Positions 44,208-56,560 of a stretch of 64,000 bases of DNA are shown in pieces. The notes below the pieces were generated by a model. The model had not been told where the DNA came from. It saw only the letters and a program-made list of their open reading frames with translations, and did no database searches. Made by a program: the position numbers and the translations under genes. Positions within the stretch are counted from its first letter, which is position 1; the number at the start of each line of letters is the position of its first letter. This DNA is from Cryptomeria japonica (taxonomy: Eukaryota; Streptophyta; Pinopsida; Cupressales; Cupressaceae): positions 190,459,891-190,523,890 of the forward strand of contig NC_081406.1 of the NCBI RefSeq assembly GCF_030272615.1, given 5' to 3'.

Positions 44208-45716
44208 GATTAGAAGAATAAATATAGTTGCTATGTCTAAGTTTGATAATTTTCTTCAACTTTTTAAAAATAATTGTATTATCCTAAGCTACATTGAGGA
44301 ATCTAGATTCATACGTAAAAGTGAATTGTCATATGCTTGTTTCTTTCTTTTATAATTAAGTATATCTTTATACATTATCGACTTTTAAGTAGATACATAT
44401 TTCTTCTAATATATCTTAGAAAAATATGCCTTGGAGAGGATAATGCTATTCATTAGTTGTTTATCTTTGTAGAAATGCTAGAGTTTAGAGGTTGAATAAT
44501 ATTCTTTGAACAATATCTTTCAAATCTTCTAAATGTAATAGTACCTTGGAATTTTTTTTAGAATACATGTGATTAAGTTGTGTTAAAATCTTGATAAGTA
44601 GACATATGGAAAATGGTAAAGGATAGTTGCTAATGTTATAATTGTGCGAAAACCACTTGGATTACTTTTGAAGTTAACTAGTTATGAAAGGGATCTTGGA
44701 CTTATGTGTTGTCTTATTCTTGTATTCACTAAAAATATACCTAAGATTTCACATGTATGTATGCTTATATGTGAATGTATCCATTTCCCTCATGCATGAT
44801 TATGAAGTATTTTGGATAATAACTTTTGTATGCTTATTTGTGCATTCATAAGTGTTTTATACATTCTGTACAAGATTGGGAAACATTATGATTAGTTCTT
44901 ATGTAACAATATGTTAAACTAGTTTTCATAAGTGAACCTTATTATCAATGATAAAGCATAGATAGATGCTTTTGTAAGCCTATGAGTGCTTTTGTAGGCT
45001 TGTGGATATGCTTAGACTATTGCATTTGTATGCACTTATATACTCTTGTATTCCTTTGTATGCTCATGTATTCTTTTGTAACCTTTATTATGAATTAGTG
45101 TGTTTCAATGTGCATTTTATTTTTGATGAGTGCCAAATATGGAGTAAAGAGAAGGGTAATTTTTGAGAGAAGGTTTATTCTACATGCTTTAACTTATCTA
45201 TTGATAGTCAACTCAAAAAGTTCTTTGGTCAAAGCTTACTACTTGATCTCTTAGTATGTGCTATTTATTTGAATCATTTCATTTTACACTATCTTCCATA
45301 TCATAGTGTTGAGACATTATCATCTTAGAATGTAGGTATATTATTCTACATTGGATTCCATCACCCTGCCAATTTTGAATTGCTAGGCATCCTCATGCAA
45401 GGTCGATGGTTCGTCATGTCATGAAGAACTTTAAGGAAGCATAATTTCTTCATAGTTGCTAGTGGAAAAAAACTCTGTCAATGTTCTTGTCTATGGTGTG
45501 CTTGTGGGAGATAAATGTTGGAACTCCTATTAGGATTATAACTAGCTATGTATTTTATGCACTCATTCTAATCGACCTTATCGTCTCTTGTAAATGAAAT
45601 ATCTCATGTTTTAAACATTGTGTCGAAATCTATTACCATGATACAATTCTTATATATTTGAGAAAATAAAATAAAATGCATGCTTGATTATGTGTGAATC
45701 AATGTATTTATGTAAT
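44208..45716. other. AT-rich intergenic DNA, no gene seen
   Basis: No coding frame of credible composition. It contains repeated TGTATGC / TTGTATTC phrases around 44,990-45,080. Confidence 0.4.
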
Positions 45717-46712
45717 TTAATATTTTAATAATTTGGAGCACCTTACAATGATAAAAATTCTACAATACAATCTCACCAAGCAAAGCCTTAGTAAGATCAA
45801 ATTCCACCAGAACATGAGCATAGGTAGTGTGAGCAATTTTTTTGAAGCAATGTCAACCTTCAAGAAGTGACCAATAAAATTACCATTGGATTGAAGGGCA
45901 TCTGTAACCCAAAATTGTAAGGGGAGATAAGGTAATCTCACCCAAATAAGAAATAGTGTATTAAAGGAAGGGGACCAAGGATGCAACAAAAGGGGGTGTG
46001 AATCCCACAATGAGACACCCCTGTCAAAAACATCGTGTCTATCTTCACAAGTGTGAAAGAAAGAAATAATGAAACCTTTGGCTAAAGGGTAAAGATTAAC
46101 CATACACTTGATCAAGGATGACCAATGTTCAAAGATCTAACCATGGAGATCAAGAAGGGAGGGTCAAAAATTATAAAATGTACAAATCAAACCCCTACTC
46201 AGATAATAAGATTTACAATCAAGAACAACTTGTTCCAACAAAAAAATGAGTGCAACAGGGACAAGAAAGAGGGGCCCAATGAGTAGGAAAAGAGAAAGCC
46301 TTACCTAGAGTAGGACCATAAGCATTAGAACCCTTAACAACAACAACAACAACAAAAGAGACAAGAGAAGAGGCATTGGATAGAGCACCACCAACATGAG
46401 GTTTGATGACAACAACAACAAAACCAAGATGGGGGAATCAAACACATCCCTAGTAGATGGAGAAATTGAAAGAGACCCAATTGCAGGGTCCATAAAAGTA
46501 AACCTACAAGGAAGGGAGCTAGCAACAACCACAATTGGAGAGGTCGAAGAGAGATCCGCAATCAACTCTAGATGAGAGAAAACCACCATGGTAGCTAAAT
46601 TTGACCCCACCACTGGGGAAGGAAATGGAGTCCAGGGGAAACTGAAGGCATGACATGAGAAGCCACTAAGACAAGAAAAACCAAAGGAGAAGATCCATGT
46701 AATATCCCACAT
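45717..46712 (-). pseudogene. LINE ORF1 fragment (DUF4283-type), broken
   Basis: Minus strand. The part at 46,115-45,850 has the spacing of the plant LINE ORF1 DUF4283 domain: WSPSFNTLFLIWVRLPYLPL, FWVTDALQSNGNFIGHFLKVD. Upstream (46,712-46,305) is a serine/proline- and leucine-rich frame like the variable N-terminus of those proteins. The frames do not join, and no ORF2 follows at lower coordinates, so this is a fragment. Confidence 0.6.
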
Positions 46713-48190
46713 GTAGTAGCCCCGAGTTAGAGGGGCGAAAATTCAAAAATTGAGTTGAGTATGAGTGAGCGGGAGTAACCTCATTGGGAGTTCTTTTGTG
46801 AGAGGATTAGTGTTTTTTTGGTTGTTTTAGTATTTAGAGATATATTTTTGAAGAAATTCTCAAAGCTATGATGGGTTGTCATGATGTAGAAATGTTACCC
46901 TAAAAGATATGAACATCAATGATACACGCATAAATAGTAACCGACATTTACTTTTTGTAGGTGGGTGAAAGCATAATAATATGTCCCACATCTAGAACAC
47001 TTTAATTTTTTCCTATAATTATTTTTTTATTACAAAAGTTTGTTTTTTATTGAAAAACATACATACCTTTAATATTTCCTACTATCCACTAATAACCCAC
47101 AAATTATATTTATCATAAATTATTGTCCTTAAAAGTAAGATACCTCTAAGTGGCCGTCATTAGATTCTAAAGAGGTTGATCGCCTTGTCTTTTTTCTTCT
47201 TGTTTAATGCAGTTGAGATACAAAGTAAACTTCAACATATGGGTGTCGTGCAACAAAATCAAACTTTTATTGTTGTTTACAAATATATATAGTAAAGCAA
47301 TATGTAGCTACGTGAGAATATGTAGTACGTTTCTAATGATCAAGACAAAGTTATGTTTAAAACCTTGTGGGAAAATAATGTTCCACATTCAATGGAATTC
47401 AATCAAAACCATCAACAAGAATGGTAAAGTAGATCAGATGACACCAGACAGGATTCTCCTTGTCCATTAAAGGCACAAAATACTATTGAACAAACCCTAT
47501 AAACTAACAATATTTGCCACTAAAAAACTGAAAAAATGCTCGAGTTGGGGAACACATGCCACCATAATTTACGTTTTGTACACCTTGATTTTCTTTAAAT
47601 ACAAATGCCATGACTTCACAGTGACTTACAACAGGCGTCAAATCTCAATAGAATAGATTGTCGGTACGTATAGCTTACGAATGGATCAAAATATAAGATA
47701 AAAATAAAATATACATGGACTTGGGAACTTCATTTATGGCTTCCCAATCCCCTCCTTAAATATAGCCCGTCTAAATGTGTGTCACCATCAAACCCTAGAT
47801 TCCTAAAGAAGAAATGGGCCCAAAAAAGAGTTTGGGAAGTTAGCTTGAGACAAGCCGCCTGACTTGAAACCTCCTTTTCACACTGCATTTCATTCTTTCC
47901 TTCTTTCTTTTCTCAAGTTTCTCATAAGAAACATATCTTAAACTAAACGGTAAATCGAATTTTAATGATCACAAATAAATCAATTATATAACAAAAAAAG
48001 TAAAAGTGAGCAATTATTAATATATGTAGGATTTATTAATAAATTAGTTTTGCTTCTTTAAAATTAATAATTGAAAATTGAATGAACAAAGAATAAACAT
48101 AATTGAAACATGAATGATAACTGATACCGTAACTGATATTCTTCCCTAATTTAACACATGAAGTCTCAGAGAAGTCCAAACGGGCCATGC
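46713..48190. other. Intergenic DNA upstream of the first NFD4-like gene
   Basis: No supported coding frame; the frame at 47,207-47,470 resembles nothing I know. The region becomes less repeat-like toward the gene. Confidence 0.4.
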
Positions 48191-48197
48191 ACAGTTC

Positions 48198-48252
48198 TAC
48201 ACGTGAACACCTGCTGATGTAATATAGACGTAATAATTACGTAAGCTATAAA
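48198..48252 (+). promoter_or_regulatory. Possible promoter of the plus-strand NFD4-like gene
   Basis: An ACACGTG G-box-like motif (about 48,200-48,206), the inverted repeat ACGTAATAATTACGT (48,228-48,242) and CTATAAAT (about 48,246-48,253) are clustered about 450-500 bp before the ATG. The distance would imply a long 5' UTR containing the 80-bp duplication, so a nearer start is possible. Confidence 0.35.
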
Positions 48253-48496
48253 TTTGGGAAAAGAAGAAATGAGTGCTTTAAGCGTAACCATGCCGAAAAG
48301 AATGTCTTAATTAAACAATTGATGGGGATAAAGATAATTGTGTGGATTCAGAGTTTCCACTTCGATGTTTTCGCTTTCGAAAGGTACTAGCCCTGATTTT
48401 GGCCTTACCCATATCATTGTCAAGAGTCTATCCTAGAGTGCGTGCTATCAAATTTATTTCTCCATGATGTTTGACAAACAAATGCCAATGGTATGT

Positions 48497-48656
48497 ATGG
48501 TCTAAAAGTGTCTCTTCCTCCTCATCTCTCTCAGCTCTGTCACCTCTTTGAAAAATTGGATCACATTTGAGAAGAAATGGTCTAAAAGTGTCTCTTCCTC
48601 CTCATCTCTCTCAGCTCTGTCACCTCTTTGAAAAATTGGATCACATTTGAGAAGAA
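48497..48656 (+). repeat. Perfect 80-bp tandem duplication in the NFD4-like 5' UTR
   Basis: 48,497-48,576 and 48,577-48,656 are identical. The second copy contains the alternative upstream in-frame start at 48,628. It ends 49 bp before the preferred ATG. Confidence 0.97.
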
Positions 48657-48705
48657 AACTAAGGAAAGAAGCTCAGAAGTTTTCTGTTTGCCAAACCCTA
48701 AAACA

Positions 48706-51589
48706 ATGGGTAGAGGCAGCTATTGGAATAACAGTGCTGCCGTGAAACGGTGTATTTGTATGGTTGCAGCGATATGGCTTCAATCTGTCAATGGCACCAA
48801 CTTCATATTTTCTAACTATTCTTCTGATCTGAAGAAGACTATGGGTATTAACCAGACTAGACTAAACAATTTGGCGGTGGCTTCTGATCTTGGCAAATTC
48901 ACTGGGTGGGTTTCTGGTGTTGTGTCCATGCTTTTCCCTACTTGGGCTGTGCTGAGCATTGCCATGAGCTTGGGAATGGTGGGCTATGGTGTTCAGTGGT
49001 TCATGTTAACTCAAATCATTGGCCCTTTGGCCTACTGGCAGGTTTTCTTCTCCCCTCCTTTGTGTTTTTACTCCAGGAGTTGTATGTATAAGTGTCAGTA
49101 ATGGTGAAGTGTATTCATAATGACTTTATGTTTTTTACCCACAAATTGAATATAAAAGATTAATTGTTTCCTTATGCTGCCCCACTCTGATAGTTGTAGA
49201 TTGCATTTTCTTTGTACGTGAAGCTTCGAGGTCTATTGAGTTTTTTTTTGGTTCAGAATAAACTCTAACTTCTCCTCCAATTAACGTAAGCATCTATGCA
49301 AAACTTTAATGTAAAGACAGCTGGCAACGATCGAGGTTTAACTACAGGATTTTGGTTTTAGATTAATGCTTTTTATTACCAAAAACTCTCGTCAGGCTTA
49401 CGTAAAGATTGTGGCCCCGTGATCGGTAATGACATTTTTGGGAAAATAACTCAATAGGTTAGAGTCTATAATCGTGCTCTTGCTCATTGTCAACCAAAAA
49501 TCCAACTTTTGTGCCATCCTGGCTATTTCTAAAGTTAATTTGAAAAATTTCATTTTACTAATTGGGTCGTGTTTTTTTAAGTCAAAAGATATTTATTTTA
49601 ATGGTAAAGTTCATACGGTAGATATCTAGATGATACTTTTATAGATTAGATCAAATTTTTTCAATTCAAAAGACAATGACAATTGTACTGAAATATTTTT
49701 AAATATTTTTTTGAGTTGAAATCTGTTTTGAGTAAACTTTTCCTGTTTGTCATGGATTTTGATATGTATTGGGTACATGTTGTGGATATCATTGCAGGTA
49801 TGCATGTTGTGCTTTCTGGCTGGCAATAGCATCTGCTGGTTCAACACTGTAAGCTTCATGGCCGCCGTAGGCAACTTTCCCAACAGTAGAGGAATTGCTT
49901 CTGGTTTAAGCACAAGCTATTCAGGGCTAAGCGCTGTTATTTATACCTGTCTTTCCTCAGTGATAGATCCGGGGCACCCCTCATCTTACTTACTGTTGAG
50001 CTCTGTGGTTCCTGCAATAGTTGCCCTAATTTCAGCAATCCTGCTTCATGTTTCTCAGTTGAAGATGGCCAAGGAAGAGGAGGGAGATAAGAGAATCATG
50101 ACGCTATTCACTCTGATTGCTATTGTCACTGTCATATACTCCATACTATATGAATTCATACCCCATACAAATCGTAGGACAGAAGGAATTTACATGTCTG
50201 TGTTGATTATACTCCTACTTTCCCCCCTCTACGTACCCTTAAAGTTAGCCTTTGGCATGGATGCCACCAAAACGACAATAATATCGAATTACAATTCAAG
50301 CTCAAGACCGATTCAGGAAGAACACGACCCAAAAAGTGCAGAAAGAGACAATTCCATCATCCATGAAACTTTTCAAGAAAATTCCATCACTACCCAAGAA
50401 GCCATAGACAATACAACTCTTGACATAGGACTGGAAGACCAACAGAGGGCTCTACACAGATCAAGTCCATCCCTGGGAGAGGAGCACAGCATCAAGCAAC
50501 TCTTATCAAGCATTGATTTCTGGTTATATTACTTGGTATATTTCTGTGGAGGAACTGTGGGTTTAATATATATAAACAACCTGGGTCAGATTCTACAGTC
50601 CCTGGGATATACCAAAACACCGATTCTAGTGTCTCTGGTTTCCTCCTTCGGATTTTTCGGACGAATTGCTTCAGGGTGTCCTGATTACATCCAGGTATTC
50701 TTTAACTCTATGTGCCATTATAAATCACACCCATTAGCTAGCCACGAACATTGTGATCCAAAAACCCAAAAAAATAAAGGAAAAAGTGAGTCGATGGTTA
50801 TTTTAAGTTTTGATTTGTTTAATCATAAATTTTTTTATAGAAAAATTAATATAATTTCAGATGAATCACCAGTACCAATCAAATCAATAATGAAATATTT
50901 CGCTGAACACTTCAATGGGTGGTGCCTCTGCGTACCGATTCTTTTACGCCACTAGTGATTATACTTTTTTATTTATTTCGAACCATTAAAATATGCTTTT
51001 GAACTCCCTACCGAAAGCTTTTCTATTGTAACATTCTATGTTCTATTTAAAGTCTATAAATGCTCAGTATGATTGTAGACCATATATTTTGAAAGAATTG
51101 TTCTTTTTTTCCGTGTATCAGCAATGGACGGCGTTTGAAAGCTGCAGAAAGATGCCTCGGACTGCATGGATAGCAATATGGATGGTACCCATGTCAATAG
51201 CATTCTTCATGATGGCTCTGCTCAATCCAATGAGCGCTACAGTCCTTTACCTGAGCACCGCCATTGTTGGAACTTCTTCAGGAGCCATAACCAGCATAGC
51301 CATTCCTGTATCCTCAGAGCTATTTGGGATGGAACATTTTGCTGTGAATCACAACATTGTGGTAACGAATATTGCATTGGGCTCCATTCTTTTCGGAGAA
51401 ATTGCAGGAATCATTTATGACAGTTCTGGAAAAGGGCGACATGTGTGCATCGGAAAACAGTGCTTCCATAAAACTTTTGTGCTGTGGGGATGCGTTTGTT
51501 CCTTTGGAATCATTCTGTGCGTGATCTTGTGTCTCAGAACGCGTGAATTGTACGAATCTATCCACAGACAACGCCAAAATCACAATTGA
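48706..51589 (+). CDS. NODULIN-like / NFD4-like major facilitator membrane protein
   Basis: Three exons: 48,706-49,041, 49,798-50,694 and 51,122-51,589. Both introns are phase 0 with GT-AG ends, giving 566 residues. I chose ATG 48,706 (MGRGSYWNN) because its context is good and the paralogue at 63,004 starts at the same place; an in-frame start at 48,628 lies in a duplicated repeat. The N-terminal Nodulin-like domain has AAIWLQSVNGTNFIFSNYSS and LAVASDLGK. Exon 2 has AGNSICWFNTVSF and SYSGLSAVIYT, then a hydrophilic acidic loop, and SLGYTKTPILVSLVSSFGFFGR. Exon 3 carries further helices with SSGAITSIAIPVSSELFG. About a dozen membrane helices fit this family. It is closest to the Arabidopsis At4g19450/At5g45275 type; the substrate is unknown. 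Confidence 0.88.
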
Positions 51590-54100
51590 CAAAGTAATAT
51601 AAAACTCATATTCCTGCCTTCCTTTCATTACAACCCCAATTTCTCAACAGTTTCTTTTTGAAAGCTATGGTTCATGTCGGTTGCACAAACATTTACGAAA
51701 TCTGTCCTGTCAAAACAGCAAAAAAGGCTAAATTTTTAAATTCCATCTTCGTGGTAGGACTCGGCGTAGAGACAACGAAAATGTTTGGACAAATCTTTCT
51801 TCTACATTTGTCGTTACTGTTTGAATGCAACCATTCAATAGAGGCCACGCATTACTATAACCATTTTAAGGCAATGAAATCGGGATCGTGAAAGCAGGAC
51901 AGAGATCCCGGTTTTTTGAAGCTTCTTTGAACTTATTAGAGATTTTTCTTTTTAAAGGTCGTTTTGTTGTGGATGAATTAAAGTGCCATTGAATGAGAGA
52001 CGCATAATGGTAAGAACAATTTTTTTCATATCTTTAAGAATCTTAAGAAAGGGAATTGGATTTTATCTTAAAAAGGAAATTGAGAGAGAAAAAGGTGTCT
52101 TTTGAAATTTAGTAAATTGAGACATATAGTGGTGAGAACAATTTTTTCAATATCTTTAAAGAATCTTAAAAATGAGAATAGGATTTTATTCTAGAAAGAG
52201 AAATTGAGGGAGAAAAAGAGTCTTTTAAAATGTAATAAATAGATGTTTTGAGATTTGCTTTGTTTATGATAGAACTACATATGTAATCTTGTCTTGGACT
52301 AGGAAACTTATACAACATGGTCTTGGGCTAGGCTAACCATGTGGGGTGATCTTGGTTTAGGATAGTAGGATTCTAATGTGCCTTACGTGAGTGGTAATGA
52401 TGGATTGATATGTCAATCTATAAGGGTTTTGAGCATTATCCATTAGTTTAATTACATGCATAGGGATTTTGGCTAGCTTTTTGGTTCTACTATTGAAACT
52501 CTCTCATGAGTTGTATACTATGTGGTAGGTTATATATATGCATAGCTTTTGTTAATTATTTGATATAAATATCAAAGAAATTTTTGTTCAAGATCCATTA
52601 TACAAGGTGCTCTTTTTGGAGTGAAATTAGAGAACCTACTTGGTTGGCTTTCAACTTGGATCATAACACACAATACATAGTACTAGAGAGTTAGATAAGA
52701 TGATGCTAAAGAATATAATGAATCGATAACAAGTAGATATTATTGTGGTGCTTACAAATTATACACATTTGTTTATAAAGTAATTAAAAGCTATATTTCA
52801 ATATTTTTGTGTTAACCTATAAATCAACTAATCAAAATTTGCACATATTATTCACTCCAAATAAACACAAATTCATTAAGCAACTTATAGTGTGGCTACG
52901 ACCAAGTACTACACATAGAGTAAATGTTTTATACTTTATTGATGAAACATAAATGCTCTTAGAAATATTATAAACAGAATGTTTGTATTTTTTGCAATTC
53001 ATTTTTTCAAGTTAAGAGCATGCCCTCCACTCTGTGTTGGTTTTTTATTTAGTAAGTGGAATTTTTTTTCTCATTAGCCAACAAAGTTTCTCTCTTTGAG
53101 AAGTAAGTTTTATTAAAATTAAAGTTCTCATGTAGTTACAATGCATTTCTATTAATACTTTTATTGTGTTCCATCTAAAGTAGCTTATGAAGAACTTGTC
53201 AGGTTTATGTGTGATTTCTTAGGATGAATGCCATGTAGACCCAAGATATTCTCCCATTATATTTTCTTCATGCAACAAGATAATATATGATTCATTATCA
53301 TTGATGTGTATAAACAAAAAATATGATTTGTTCTAAATAGATGGTCCATTTCATCGAAGTCTCAGAGGTATAGAAAATTATTCTTAGAGATTGCATTTTG
53401 TTTGGTTCTCCTTGTTAAATTATTTAATCTTGAAAGTAAGGTTTTCATTTGGCCCTTCTTATCACTTTGGCTCCAATTTAAATTGAAGTTAAAATTTTGT
53501 TGTTTGTAACATATGGAAGTCCTTTAACATGGTTAAACCATTCCTAGCAATGGTTTTATATATGCTCTTTACTTTAATCACTACAAGATTTGGCGCTCCC
53601 TTTTCATCTATAAGTCTAGCTTGCCTTGGGTAAAAATATTACATTAAAGTTTTTGGGCTGTTTCAAAAATATATTCACATGATTATGGATGTGTTTTCTT
53701 ATAGAGATTGGACATCTTGGATGGTTCTATAGAACAAAATCAACCTCCTCAATTTTGAACTATCTTCTATTTGTCATATTCAAGACATTTTTCTTGATTT
53801 TATGGTTCATAAGTTGGGTCTATTTTTATAGTAAATAGGAAAATAAGCAAATTAATTATTTTGGTCCTCTTTTGTTTTATCATAATCAAACTAAAATTAG
53901 GCATGCACTTTTTAATTTTATAGTTTAAGATGAGGACACATGTCATGATATAATTTAATACCTGCCTATGGTTTCATATAGGTTTTTTTTTTCTTTTTCA
54001 TTTTATAAGGATTTGTTGTTGTATATAATAATAATTTAGATTCTTTTTTGGATCAATACAATATTCAAGTTTGCATTTTTTTTTATCATTTTGTGATTGG
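51590..54100. other. Intergenic DNA with one tandem duplication, no gene seen
   Basis: The first part is probably 3' UTR. At about 51,985-52,240 a unit of roughly 125 bp (GAGACATATAGTGGTGAGAACAA type) occurs twice with some 15 percent differences. The small frame at 51,658-51,891 has no recognisable features. The rest is AT-rich. Confidence 0.45.
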
Positions 54101-54170
54101 TTTTATGTTGTAAGTAATCTTTTGGAGTTATGGGGTTCAACAATAAACTCTAACATGGTATTAGAGAACC
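54101..54170 (+). mobile_element. Possible Copia-type LTR end and primer site
   Basis: AACTCTAACA, ending in CA at 54,155, is followed directly by TGGTATTAGAGAACC, one change from the initiator-Met primer site TGGTATCAGAG. Upstream is a T/C-rich stretch typical of LTR R/U5. No partner LTR or pol was found, so this is a truncated remnant at best. Confidence 0.35.
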
Positions 54171-54829
54171 AAATAAGTGGTTTCCTATATTTTTTGAGAG
54201 ATCTAGCCTTGAGCACAAAAAATAGAGCACACTGGAGCAAAATCGACTTCATCATTGCATCTAGAAAATCCAAAATCTTAAAAATGCATGTCCAAATGTT
54301 TAAATTCATGCAGATAAAATTTTGGTAATTTTTTAAGGTAATAAATTAACAAAAAATCCATACAATGTATGAAATTTGTACACTGTATGGGGTTATGCAG
54401 GTTGTGCTCTGACCACTATTTCTATCGCTATTGTTGTCACTATCACTATAAATTTTATAATAAAACAATGATTATCCTATAAAATTTTAGCGGTCAAAAA
54501 AATTATTTGATAGGGGTTTTAAAAATATTGATAATTCTTTTATTAAAATTTACAATGATTTTTAAATACTTTGATGAGATATTTTATTAATTGATTTCCA
54601 ATCTAATAGTTGATAAAGTTATGGTAGGGGTTACCATTGGTTATCCCTAACTTATCCATGTCGTCACCTAGTCAAGACTTTGTCACCTTCTAGGGTGTGC
54701 CACTTCAAGTCACCACTCAATAATGGCCTCATATCTACCTAATCATGACCCACTTACCACCTAGGTTAGCAAAACTACTATTTTTTAGCCCACCAAAAAC
54801 CAAACCCCCTCCAATACAATTATTGTAGG

Positions 54830-55957
54830 ATGGTGAGCAGGAGAGGAAGGCGAGGTGAGACTAGGGTTTCAACAGGGGAAGTAGAGGAATCTGAAGGTGC
54901 ACATGGCGATAGCGATGCAGACCTCCCTCTGTGCTCCTTACCTTTCCTTGGTGGTGTTTTCTTCGTTTGTGCTTGGGTGTTGTGTTGTTTTGTGGGGCTT
55001 TGCCTGCAATAGGAGATATGTGGTGGACGTGGTGTTTGGGGTCACCTCTGTGGTGCGACGTACTAGTATTTTGTTGCTTCTGAGGGCCAATGGTTGTGAT
55101 TTTTGTGTCTGGGAGCTTATCTCATGGTATGGAGTCTGCCTGGTTGTTTCTCCTTCTGATGGGTGGTGTGGTTTTGGTGTGTGACGTTACTCTGTGCTTG
55201 AGGCTTTTTGTGAGGAGGACGGCTTGGATGCTATGGAGGTTGCCTTCTTTGATCTGTCTGTCGTGTGCTCTCTCTCGGTGGTTTGGGATCTGAGGGCACT
55301 CTAGGTGTAGTGTTTTATCTTTTTTTCTTGGTTTCCCCTCTCCCCTTGGGGACAATTTTGGAGCTATTCGGGGTCTCCATGAGGGAGATCTTTGTGTTTC
55401 TAAGGGGTTTTTTTCATGAGCTTCCTCTCGAAGACTTCATGTGCTTATCTTGTTCTATTTTTATCTTGAGGTTGCTCGACTTTTTCTCTGTTCTAGGAAG
55501 TCCTCCTATTGAGGTGGAGGGGATTTTTCTTTGCTGGTCCATGACTGTTATGTGTGGGATTATGGGCTACTCTCCTCCTAGCCTATCTGAGGTGCCTCTT
55601 TCTCCTATACAGGCAGAGATTTGGTGGTTGAGAGCGATCGGGTTTCTGCTTGCAGCGAGAGAGTTTTCAAGGTTGATGATCCATCTTCTTTCTTGTCCTA
55701 TTGAGGTGGACCTCTTCCCTAATGAGGTGGGGAGATGGTGTGAGAAGGCCATTTTGGTGAGGTTGTTGCTTGAACTGCTGGTTGAGGCTACCTACCATTA
55801 CTTTCTTATGGGTCTTCCTAGTAAGGTCTGGGCTTTTTTGTCCCTGCTTTCTAGACATTTTAGGGGTTTTAGGGAGCCTTCCAAAACCCTCCTTGTGTAT
55901 GTCTTGAAGGTTAGGGGAGCCTTTCAAAACCCCCATGTGTGCTTTCAGGTTTTTTAA
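54830..55957 (+). other. G/T-rich unclassified region with open frames
   Basis: The plus strand is strongly enriched in G and T over C and A. A 230-codon frame (55,265-55,957) is open and Leu/Phe-rich but matches no family I know; the strand bias alone can produce such a frame. It runs into the hairpin tail at 55,860-56,560, so it is probably the body of the same retroposon. Confidence 0.35.
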
Positions 55958-56560
55958 TTTTTCGTGTGTGCTGGTCGTGGGAGCCTTGTTTTTCTCACAA
56001 GCAAGTTGGATGCTAGTAATTTTAAAGGGCCCAGTTTGGCCAGTTGTGGTTTTTGGTTAAGGGTTAGTTGTGCTATTGGCAAGCTGAAAAATTTGTTATA
56101 GGTTAAGGGAGCCTGGGAAAACCCTTATTTGTTGGTTTTGGGAGCCAATTTAAAACCCACGATGAAGGTTAGGGGAGCCTTTCAAAACCCCCATTAGTCC
56201 AGATTGTGAGTATATGTTGATCTATCATAATATGGTGTTGTTGAAGGTGATGGGTTCCTGGATACACCCATGGAAAAATCTGTAGGTTAAGGGAGCCTTG
56301 TAAAACCCTTGTTTATGTGTTAGGGATGATTTTATGTCCAGTTTGTGGTTTGTGTGCTAGTATGTTGATGTTCTTTTCTTTTAGCAATGTTGTATTGTGG
56401 GTTCCAGATCTTGGGAAAATCTGAGGGTTTCGGGTCCCTTCAAAACCTGTGGGGTTTTGGGTCCCTTCAAAACCTGTGGGGTTTCGAGTCCCCTCAGAAC
56501 CTGTTGTACGGGGTTTCTTCTCCCCTCAAAACCTATTTACTCTTAATAAAAAAACAACCA
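55860..56560 (+). repeat. Array of about ten GGTTN...AAAACC hairpin units ending in TAATAAAAAA
   Basis: Units of the form GGTT-(A/T)-GGGAGCC-TTTCAA-AACCCC occur at about 55,860, 55,910, 56,100, 56,135, 56,167, 56,285, 56,425, 56,453, 56,480 and 56,507. Each can fold with GGTTTTG pairing CAAAACC. The array ends in CTTAATAAAAAAAC, like the single-unit tail at 3,597-3,645. The last four units are in near-perfect 28-bp tandem. Confidence 0.75.

Noticed and set aside
46305-46712. Leu-rich frame as a separate membrane protein
   Set aside because: The poly-Leu comes from a CAA/ACA microsatellite read in reverse, and its place upstream of the DUF4283 fragment fits a LINE ORF1 N-terminus.
51658-51891. 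77-codon frame after the NFD4-like gene
   Set aside because: No recognisable domain, no splice signals and no support beyond being open. It is probably 3' UTR.
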